Both the position numbers and the translations under genes were made by a program. Shown here piece after piece: positions 1-4,585 of a stretch of 5,340 bases of DNA. Source of the DNA: Thermoleophilia bacterium (lineage in GTDB: Bacteria > Actinomycetota > Thermoleophilia > Gaiellales > Gaiellaceae); assembly GCA_025936595.1 (NCBI GenBank), contig JAICTB010000167.1:1-5340 (forward strand), given 5' to 3'. Within the stretch, counting starts at the first letter, position 1. Every line of letters begins with the position of its first letter. The notes below the pieces were generated by a model. That model was not told where the DNA came from and did no database searches. It was given only the letters and a program-made list of their open reading frames with translations.

Positions 1-2
1 AA

Positions 3-161
3 CCAACGCACTTCGCAGTGCGTCACGGCCACGTCTTCGCCGAGGCCGAGCGGATCGTCGAGAGGAAGAACGGCTACAGCGTGGTCGAGAAGTTCGAGGA
101 GGCCGGCAGCTACGCGATCGAGACGGATCCTCGTCGCGGCACCGCGACCCAGCAAAAATAG
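3..161 (+). CDS. C-terminal end of an unrecognised protein (partial, 5' end outside window)
   Basis: An open frame enters from the left edge and ends at TAG 159-161, leaving 52 visible residues (beginning PTHFAVRHGHVF and ending GTATQQK). Codons are mostly G/C-ending and the peptide has a mixed, soluble composition: a short helix-like AEAERIVERK stretch, then a SVVEKFEEAG-SYAIE segment that looks like a beta hairpin. There is no membrane segment and no cysteine. A GTG at 18 is in frame but has no Shine-Dalgarno sequence before it, so the real start most likely lies outside the window. I do not recognise the family. The same frame stays open after this stop until TAG 276-278 with coding-like codon use, so the stop could be the true end, a recent truncation, or the boundary with a remnant. 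Confidence 0.55.
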   Translation, partial: PTHFAVRHGHVFAEAERIVERKNGYSVVEKFEEAGSYAIETDPRRGTATQQK

Positions 162-278
162 GAGTACTGGTTCCACCGCGCCGCGAGACGTGTGTGGCCG
201 TACGCCCTGAACCTGCCTGGCAGCCGCCCGCTCCCACTCGAGGAGGCGACGCGCTGGACGAGCGCCGAGTCGGGTTAG
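162..278 (+). other. Intergenic stretch with an open frame continuing past the upstream stop
   Basis: The 38 sense codons directly after TAG 159-161, in the same frame, run to TAG 276-278 and encode an aromatic-rich peptide starting EYWFHRAARRVWPYALNLPG. By hand count 33 of 38 third positions are G or C, against about 25 of 38 first and 24 of 38 second positions, which is the skew expected of coding DNA. No ATG starts this stretch; GTG 192 is in frame but lacks a convincing ribosome binding site. It may be a former C-terminal extension cut off by the amber codon, or chance in GC-rich DNA. I do not call it a gene. Confidence 0.3.
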
Positions 279-292
279 GCGGCTCTCGGCGC
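262..292 (+). terminator. GC-rich inverted repeat, candidate terminator hairpin
   Basis: GCGCCGAG (262-269) and CTCGGCGC (285-292) are perfect 8-bp inverted arms around a 15-nt loop. The repeat lies after the upstream gene fragment and before the DUF6197-like gene. There is no T tract, so it is not a classical intrinsic terminator; actinobacterial hairpins without a U tract have been proposed to terminate. A regulatory hairpin upstream of the next operon is the alternative. Confidence 0.35.
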
Positions 293-333
293 GGGTAGGG
301 GCCGGCAAACGGCTCGATCGCCCGGACCTCGCG

Positions 334-340
334 AAAGGAG
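334..340 (+). promoter_or_regulatory. Strong Shine-Dalgarno site of the DUF6197-like gene
   Basis: AAAGGAG ends 6 nt before ATG 347. It fixes the start of this gene and shows that its message has a leader. No clear -10/-35 pair was found in the preceding 50 bases. Confidence 0.8.
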
Positions 341-346
341 CTGCAC

Positions 347-715
347 ATGAACGGTTCGGAACTGCTGCACGAAGCCGGCGCCCTCGTCGCATCGGGGTGG
401 TGCCAGGGGGAAGAAGCGACGAGGGACGACGGCGAGCCCGCGGACGTCCGGGACGGGACGGCGACCCGCTGGTCCCTCCTCGGAGCGCTGCAGGCTGCGG
501 CGCTCAGCGACGGATCCACGCGCGTCGAGGATGTTGCTGTCGCGGTCGGCGCGATCGCGGAGCTGATCTCCGACCCCTCGCTCGCCAACTGGAACGACGA
601 ACCGGGAAGGACGAGCGACGAGGTGGGCCTGCTGCTCGAACGCGCGCAAGCGCTCGCGGCGGAGCAACTCCGGGATGTCGAGTTGCCACCGGCGCCTCTA
701 CGAGTAGTGATCTGA
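347..715 (+). CDS. DUF6197-like small protein
   Basis: A 122-residue soluble protein of unknown function. The pattern resembles actinobacterial DUF6197 proteins, small proteins built as an N-terminal helix, a GW-CQG motif, a W/C-LLGAL core and a C-terminal WND-PGRT-EV block. Here these are GWCQG at residues 17-21, RWSLLGAL at 41-48 and NWNDEPGRTSDEV at 81-93, followed by a helix (94-109). There is no signal peptide or membrane segment, so it is probably cytoplasmic. The start is secured by AAAGGAG 6 nt upstream. The stop TGA (713-715) is 13 nt before the DUF4383-type gene on the same strand, so the two probably form an operon. Family assignment is by remembered motif pattern, not a search; the biochemical role is unknown. 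Confidence 0.75.
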   Translation: MNGSELLHEAGALVASGWCQGEEATRDDGEPADVRDGTATRWSLLGALQAAALSDGSTRVEDVAVAVGAIAELISDPSLANWNDEPGRTSDEVGLLLERAQALAAEQLRDVELPPAPLRVVI

Positions 716-728
716 CCGGATCGGAGAG

Positions 729-1148
729 ATGAGAGATCGCAACGCGGTTCAGTCCCTTGCGGCGCTCGTCGGCGTCGTGTTCGTCGTCGCCGGCATCCTC
801 GGCTTCATCCCCGGCATCACGACGCACTACGGCGACCTCGGGTTCGCGGGGCAGGGCTCCGGTGCGAAGCTGATCGGCCTCTTCCAGACCTCCGTCCTGC
901 ACAACCTCGTGTACATCGCCTCCGGCGTGGGCATCTTCATGGCGAAGACCGCTGAAGGGGCGCGGACGTACCTGATCGGCGGCGGTGTCGTCTATCTCGT
1001 CGTCTGGCTGGTCGGCCTGATCGGGGGCCTCGAGTGGCTCCCGGTCAATGCCGCGGACAACTGGCTGCACTTCGTGCTCGGCCTCGGCATGATCGCCCTC
1101 GGTTTCGTCACCGCTCGCAACATGGTGCAAGCGCTCGAGCCCGTCTAG
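729..1148 (+). CDS. DUF4383-family membrane protein
   Basis: A 139-residue integral membrane protein with about four transmembrane segments: residues 9-28, 53-73, 80-100 and 111-129. Family hallmarks are clear: a first helix ending in GFIPGITT (25-32), LGFAGQGSGAKLIGLFQ (37-53), SVLHNLVY (55-62), ARTYLIGGGVVYL (78-90) and PVNAADNWLHFVLGLGMI (105-122). This is the usual size and architecture of DUF4383 proteins, which are common in actinobacteria and have no established function. ATG 729 is preceded by GGAG at only 2-nt spacing, a poor site, so translation may be coupled to the upstream gene, which stops 13 nt earlier. Its TAG stop (1146-1148) lies inside a CTAG palindrome that also supplies the stop of the convergent XdhC-like gene. 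Confidence 0.88.
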   Translation: MRDRNAVQSLAALVGVVFVVAGILGFIPGITTHYGDLGFAGQGSGAKLIGLFQTSVLHNLVYIASGVGIFMAKTAEGARTYLIGGGVVYLVVWLVGLIGGLEWLPVNAADNWLHFVLGLGMIALGFVTARNMVQALEPV

Positions 1149-2062
1149 CGGTTTGCCCCGCCGGCCGTTTTGTGCGCCGCGAGGATCTCGGCGAGGATCT
1201 CCAGCGCCACCTCGGCCGGCGTCTCGCCGCCGAGGTCGAGCCCGACCGGGCCGCGTACGCCGTCGGCGGCGGCGCCGAGCTTTTCGCGGCGCTTTTCCTG
1301 AGCACGCTTCGAGCCGAGGGCGCCGACGTAGAACGCGCCGCACTCGACGCCCCTGCGGAGCGCGGGAATGTCGAGCCGCTCTTCGTGCACGAGCGAGACG
1401 ACGGCGGTGTCCGCGTCGACCTGGATCTCGTCCGGCCAGGCGACGACGAGCTCGTCCGCGCTCGGCACCCGCTCGCGTGTCGCGAGGCCTGCACGCGGAT
1501 CGACGACGACCGTGTGCCAGCCGAGCGGCCGCGCGAGCGCACACAGGGCCTCGGCGATGTCGCCGGCACCGACAGCGACGAGCGTCGGCGGCGGCGCGAC
1601 CGACTCGACGAACACCGATCGGTCGTCCTCCTCGCGCAGCTCGGTGCGGGTGCGCGCGTCGTCGTCCCAGCGCGTGCCGAGGCCCTCGCCTTCGACGACG
1701 ACGTAACGCGTTCCGCGGGTGCGCGCGGGGGCGCCGGCGAACGGCTCCACGAACACGTCGATCTCGCCGCCGCACGGCAGCCCGACCGTCCACGCCTCGT
1801 CGTCGGCGATCCCGTACGAGACGACCTTCGGCGCTTCGCCGGCGAGGATCGCCTGCGCGCGTTCCGCGACGTCCGCCTCCACGCAGCCGCCGGAGACCGA
1901 GCCGTACAGGCGTCCGGACGCCGTGACCGCCAGCTTCGAGCCGAGCGGCCGCGGCGCGCTGCGCCGGGTCGCGACGACGGTCGCGAGCGCGACCTGCTCC
2001 CCCTCTGCGCGCCATTCCTCTGCCTTGGCGAGAACATCGTCCATTAGCTTGATGGTAGTCAT
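1145..2062 (-). CDS. XdhC/CoxI-family molybdenum hydroxylase maturation factor
   Basis: A 305-residue cytoplasmic protein. XdhC-family proteins bind molybdenum cofactor, support its sulfuration and deliver it to xanthine dehydrogenase-type enzymes; CoxI is the relative in CO dehydrogenase clusters. The N-terminal XdhC_CoxI domain shows VALATVVATRRSAPRPLGSKL (24-44), GSVSGGCVE (54-62, Cys60) and GLPCGGEIDVFVEP (94-107). The C-terminal Rossmann-like XdhC_C domain shows the nucleotide-binding GAGDIA (165-170), VVDPR (186-190), YVGALGSKR (245-253) and GLDLGGETPAEVALEI (274-289). The N-terminal pattern resembles the CoxI type. The linker between domains is short, so the protein is slightly smaller than many XdhC proteins. 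Start: ATG 2062 has AGGGGA 6 nt upstream; ATG 2044 (residue 7) has TACCAT 7 nt upstream and would be leaderless. Both ends touch opposite-strand genes. No hydroxylase subunit gene is visible, so the client enzyme is unknown. Confidence 0.9.
   Translation of the reverse strand: MTTIKLMDDVLAKAEEWRAEGEQVALATVVATRRSAPRPLGSKLAVTASGRLYGSVSGGCVEADVAERAQAILAGEAPKVVSYGIADDEAWTVGLPCGGEIDVFVEPFAGAPARTRGTRYVVVEGEGLGTRWDDDARTRTELREEDDRSVFVESVAPPPTLVAVGAGDIAEALCALARPLGWHTVVVDPRAGLATRERVPSADELVVAWPDEIQVDADTAVVSLVHEERLDIPALRRGVECGAFYVGALGSKRAQEKRREKLGAAADGVRGPVGLDLGGETPAEVALEILAEILAAHKTAGGANR
2045..2057. promoter_or_regulatory. Candidate overlapping divergent -10 elements
   Basis: On the plus strand TAGCTT (2045-2050) lies 10 nt before ATG 2061. 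On the minus strand TACCAT (2057 to 2052) lies 7 nt before the internal ATG 2044 of the XdhC-like gene. Both fit the TANNNT pattern of bacterial -10 hexamers. Neither has a convincing -35 element: the nearest is TTGGCG at 2025-2030, with only a 14-nt spacer. If both are used, the two promoters occupy the same DNA and could not be bound at once. Inferred from spacing only. Confidence 0.3.
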
Positions 2063-2468
2063 GGTCGATCCCCTGGACGAGCTGCTCGCGCGCGTGGACG
2101 CGGGCGAGCTCGGCGACCCGCTCCCCGTGCTCGCCTATCTCGCCGGGCAGGCGGTGGCGCTCGAGGAGGAGGAGCTGAACGCTGCCCGGCGCCGCGCGCT
2201 GCTGCTCGTCGCAGCCGGCGGGGATCCGCATCGGGAGCTCGACGTGGACGATCGCGCCGTGAAGGCGCTCGCCGTCGATCTCTACAGCGACGCCCTGCGC
2301 GCGGCGCTCGCCCGCAGCATCGACGCGCTCGTCCTGCGCGTGCGCGACCTGCCGTCCGCGCGGGGGGCGGCGCTCTTTCTCGCCTCCGACATCGACCTGG
2401 CCTGGCGGCTTTTTGCGCTCGGGCTGCTCGCAGAGGAGCTCGGCGGTGACGAACCGCCCGGGGCGTGA
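2061..2468 (+). CDS. Acidic alpha-helical hypothetical protein
   Basis: A 135-residue protein that I do not recognise. It is acidic (about 25 Asp/Glu against 13 Arg/Lys by hand count), has no cysteine, signal peptide or membrane span, and looks almost entirely helical: residues 3-15, 19-51 (with an EEEEL run at 35-39 followed by ARRRALLLV), 65-97 and 103-127. It ends in a loose GGDEPPGA tail. The start is ATG 2061; an in-frame ATG at 2052 is an alternative and neither has a clear Shine-Dalgarno sequence, consistent with a short leader or leaderless message. The gene is divergent from the XdhC-like gene with 0-16 bases between starts, depending on which starts are used. It stops at TGA 2466-2468, just before secreted protein A on the same strand. 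The real coding frame is supported by G/C-ending codons and hydrophobic helix periodicity. Confidence 0.7.
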   Translation: MVDPLDELLARVDAGELGDPLPVLAYLAGQAVALEEEELNAARRRALLLVAAGGDPHRELDVDDRAVKALAVDLYSDALRAALARSIDALVLRVRDLPSARGAALFLASDIDLAWRLFALGLLAEELGGDEPPGA

Positions 2469-2473
2469 CCCGG

Positions 2474-2479
2474 TACCAT
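2474..2479 (+). promoter_or_regulatory. Candidate -10 element for a leaderless message of secreted protein A
   Basis: TACCAT is followed by six bases and then GTG 2486, so transcription would begin at the start codon itself. No Shine-Dalgarno sequence precedes GTG 2486. A -35 element is not evident at 16-19 nt spacing; GTGACG at 2446-2451 would need 22 nt. The same hexamer stands before the internal ATG of the XdhC-like gene. Confidence 0.35.
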
Positions 2480-2485
2480 GCTTCC

Positions 2486-3433
2486 GTGAGAGGGGGTCTC
2501 ATCGCGATCGCTCTGGCCGCAGCGCTCGTGGCTCCTGCCGATGCCTTCGCGAGCTACATCTTCGGCGACCGGGGCGTGCAGCACCCGACCTTGAAGGTGA
2601 ACAGGCGGGGCGTCGCGCTCATCACGTACAGGACGGAGTCGGGACGCTCCCGGCACATCCTGGCGTGGGGCGCGGTCAACGCCGTCGCCCATCCGCAGAC
2701 TCCGCCGGTCGCCCAGCAGGCGTTCAAGATCGACTACTCCGGCGGGTGGAAGAGCCACCACAACGCGAACTACTGGAGGACGCTCGAGAACGCATGCGGA
2801 CGCTACGACGGACCGGCGCTGCCCTTCTTCGTCGCCGGCTGCAAGGCGCCCGACGGGAGCTACTGGGCCCTGCAGAGCTGGCAGCGGAACCTGCCGATGC
2901 GCGGGTACGCGCCGTGGACGCCGGCACAGCGAGAGCCCGAGCTTCACCTCTCGCACTGGTCGGGCCCGCTGCCTGTCCTCGACGTGACGATGGCCTGGAC
3001 GTATCAGGCACAGCAGCAGGGATTCTTCGGCAGGCTGCTCTACCAGGGCGAGCCGGTCTACGGCACGCGGTCGCCCTCGGCGAGGGTCTACGACCCGTGG
3101 GCGCGGAACATCTCGATCGACACGCTCGACTCGTCGTACGGGCCGGGGTGGAAGCACGCGACGCAGGTCAATACCCATCCCGTCAACGGAGGCTTCTGTT
3201 ACACGTTCGTGCCACAGCCGCCTCCGGCGGGCTACCCGGGTCGCGACGCGCACGGGAACGGGCTCGGCACGCAGATCCGCGTCGAAGCGATGGGGCCTGG
3301 CGTGACGCCGATCGTCGCGTGGGTCGGCAGCCGCCTGCCGAGCCTGGTCGATCCTGCGGCCAATGCCGCGGCGCGCCGGCGCTTCGACGCGATCCTCGGC
3401 GGCGACAGGCACTGCGCGCCCGAGCGGCCTTGA
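2486..3433 (+). CDS. Secreted Trp/Tyr-rich protein A (paralogue of B)
   Basis: A 315-residue predicted exported protein of unknown function. From GTG 2486 it has a signal peptide (residues 1-22, hydrophobic core LIAIALAAALVA, cleavage likely after AFA before Ser23). The mature part has no further membrane span and looks beta-rich. Landmarks shared with protein B: ALITYR (44-49), WGAVNA (61-66), KIDYSGGW (81-88), CKAPDGSYWALQSWQR (119-134), LSHWSG (155-160), PVYG (200-203), RNISIDTLDSSYGPGW (207-222) and FCYTF (237-241). Cysteines are at 104, 119, 238 and 310, compatible with two disulfides. An earlier in-frame GTG at 2465 overlaps the upstream stop (GTGA) and would add seven residues, but the 2486 start gives a signal peptide equal in length to that of B. 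The C-terminal 60 residues include an Arg-rich stretch (297-299). Its stop is 4 nt from the stop of the convergent antiporter gene. I know this pattern only as uncharacterised proteins. Confidence 0.8.
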   Translation: MRGGLIAIALAAALVAPADAFASYIFGDRGVQHPTLKVNRRGVALITYRTESGRSRHILAWGAVNAVAHPQTPPVAQQAFKIDYSGGWKSHHNANYWRTLENACGRYDGPALPFFVAGCKAPDGSYWALQSWQRNLPMRGYAPWTPAQREPELHLSHWSGPLPVLDVTMAWTYQAQQQGFFGRLLYQGEPVYGTRSPSARVYDPWARNISIDTLDSSYGPGWKHATQVNTHPVNGGFCYTFVPQPPPAGYPGRDAHGNGLGTQIRVEAMGPGVTPIVAWVGSRLPSLVDPAANAAARRRFDAILGGDRHCAPERP

Positions 3434-3437
3434 GAAG

Positions 3438-4475
3438 CTATGTCCCCCACCAGAACGACGCGGCGATCACCACGTAGAAGCCGACGAGCACGATCCCCTC
3501 TTGCCACGTCGACTCGCCGTCGTTGACGACGAGCGCACCCAGGATCGCGGCGATCACGAGCACGAGCGCGAGCAGCGTGGGGAAGACCAGTGTCAGGTGT
3601 GTGCCGAACACGAGCGACACGAAGACGAGCACCGGCGTCAGCGCAAGCGCGATCTGCAGTGACGAGCTGACGATCACCGAGATCGCGAAGTCCGGGCGGT
3701 TCTTGGCTGCGAGTTGAACCCCGACGACGTTCTCGACTGCGTTCCCGGCGATCGCGACGATCACGAGACCCGCGAAGTCCTGGCTGATGTGCAGCGTGTG
3801 AATCGCAGGTGTCAGCGCGCCGACGAACCAGTCGGAGGCGAACGCAGCCCCGACCGCGGCGACCAGGAGCACGACCGCCGTCGTCGCAGCCGACCAGCGC
3901 GCCGGCTCGTGCTCCTCGCTGGCGGTCGCGCGCAGGAACGACGGTAGCGTCAGCATGAACACGGCGAGCAACACACCCGCGCAGACGAGCGACAGCGCCT
4001 CCGCATGAGGAGCGGCGGAGGTGTGGAACGCGTGGGCGAGCGACGGGAGGGCCATGGTCGCCGCCGCAAGCAGCGTCAGGGTCGAGACCATTCGCGCGCG
4101 CTCCGAGTCGAACCGCAGCACGCCGTGGCGGATGCCGCCGACCGCGAACGCGACTCCGAGCACGAGCACGCTGTTTGCGAGGATCGATCCGACGAGCGCG
4201 GCCTGCACGACCCCGACAAGACCCTTGTGCAGGGCGAAGAGGGCGACGAAGAGCTCCGGCAGGTTCCCGAGCGCCGACTGGACGGCACCCGCCTTGCTGG
4301 AGCCGAGCCGCGCGCCGAGCTGCTCCGTCGCCGAGCCGACGAGCCGTGCCAGTGCGGCGAGTGCGAGCGCCGCGAGGAGGAATGCGGGCACGTCGCCGAG
4401 CACGAAATGCGCGAACGCGGCGATCGCCACGAGCCCGAGCGTGATGACGATCTCGATCCAGTCGCGGCGGGTCAC
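3438..4475 (-). CDS. CaCA/CAX-type cation/proton antiporter
   Basis: A 345-residue polytopic inner-membrane protein with about ten or eleven transmembrane segments, in the size range of Ca2+/H+ antiporters, which use the proton gradient to expel Ca2+ or a related cation. The two inverted halves each carry a signature alpha repeat: GNLPEL (70-75, acidic Glu74) followed by VQAALVGSILANSVLVLG (90-107), and GNAVEN (244-249, Glu248) followed by ISVIVSSSLQIAL (265-277). CAX proteins usually have GNATEL and GNAAEH, so both cation-site glutamates are kept while neighbouring residues differ; substrate is therefore uncertain. A short charged linker (SEEHE, 186-190) joins the halves. GTG 4475 was chosen because the hydrophobic protein begins right after VTRRDW; extending to ATG 4571 adds a non-membrane Arg-rich leader and runs into the ribosome binding site of gene B. 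TAGGTT lies 8 nt upstream. The gene is convergent with A and divergent from B. Confidence 0.88.
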   Translation of the reverse strand: MTRRDWIEIVITLGLVAIAAFAHFVLGDVPAFLLAALALAALARLVGSATEQLGARLGSSKAGAVQSALGNLPELFVALFALHKGLVGVVQAALVGSILANSVLVLGVAFAVGGIRHGVLRFDSERARMVSTLTLLAAATMALPSLAHAFHTSAAPHAEALSLVCAGVLLAVFMLTLPSFLRATASEEHEPARWSAATTAVVLLVAAVGAAFASDWFVGALTPAIHTLHISQDFAGLVIVAIAGNAVENVVGVQLAAKNRPDFAISVIVSSSLQIALALTPVLVFVSLVFGTHLTLVFPTLLALVLVIAAILGALVVNDGESTWQEGIVLVGFYVVIAASFWWGT

Positions 4476-4483
4476 AGCGCGGG

Positions 4484-4489
4484 AACCTA
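4484..4489 (-). promoter_or_regulatory. Candidate -10 element of the antiporter gene
   Basis: On the minus strand TAGGTT is followed by eight bases and then GTG 4475, which would give a leaderless or nearly leaderless message. There is no Shine-Dalgarno sequence before GTG 4475 and no recognisable -35 hexamer at 16-18 nt. Confidence 0.28.
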
Positions 4490-4523
4490 CACGGCCTAAC
4501 TCGGACGGGGGAGGGCGACCGAG

Positions 4524-4548
4524 GCATCGCTGCCGACACTCTCGATGC
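4524..4548. repeat. Short inverted repeat in the divergent intergenic region
   Basis: GCATCG (4524-4529) and CGATGC (4543-4548) are perfect 6-bp inverted arms separated by 13 bases, with centres 19 bp apart, close to two helical turns. It sits between the antiporter start (4475) and the gene B start (4586), the only open divergent intergenic space in the window. It could be an operator for a dimeric regulator or a weak leader hairpin; a 6-bp repeat can also arise by chance. Confidence 0.25.
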
Positions 4549-4571
4549 AGGTTCTCGTTCATCTCTCGCAC

Positions 4572-4578
4572 GAAGGAG
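4572..4578 (+). promoter_or_regulatory. Shine-Dalgarno site selecting the TTG start of secreted protein B
   Basis: GAAGGAG ends 7 nt before TTG 4586. There is no ATG or GTG in frame nearby at the right place, and translation from this TTG gives a complete signal peptide, so this site decides the start. Confidence 0.8.
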
Positions 4579-4585
4579 CACTCCC

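Noticed and set aside
397..732. Second plus-strand open frame overlapping the DUF6197-like gene
   Set aside because: Arg/Gly-rich shadow frame without a ribosome binding site; the 347-715 frame has a strong Shine-Dalgarno sequence and family motifs.
1034..2047. Plus-strand open frame of 337 codons antisense to the XdhC-like gene
   Set aside because: Arg/Ala-rich composition with no motifs, while the opposite strand encodes clear XdhC_CoxI and XdhC_C domains.
504..2231. Long minus-strand open frame of 575 codons covering the XdhC-like gene and neighbours
   Set aside because: The product is a low-complexity Arg/Ala/Gly-rich string with no domain pattern and overlaps three recognisable genes. 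It is an antisense or off-frame artefact of GC-rich codon use.
2465..2485. Start of gene A at GTG 2465 within a GTGA stop/start overlap
   Set aside because: It is possible by translational coupling, but it lengthens the signal peptide by seven residues not matched in paralogue B. GTG 2486 gives signal peptides of equal length and has a well-spaced TACCAT.
2282..3412. Minus-strand open frame opposite gene A that resembles a similar frame opposite gene B (4559-5308)
   Set aside because: The similarity follows from the sense-strand paralogy of A and B read in the same antisense phase. Neither antisense product has a signal peptide, membrane segments or recognisable motifs.
4476..4571. Extension of the antiporter to ATG 4571
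   Set aside because: The 32 added residues are charged and Pro/Arg-rich, unlike family N-termini, and the extension runs back to the ribosome binding site of divergent gene B. GTG 4475 starts directly before the first membrane helix.
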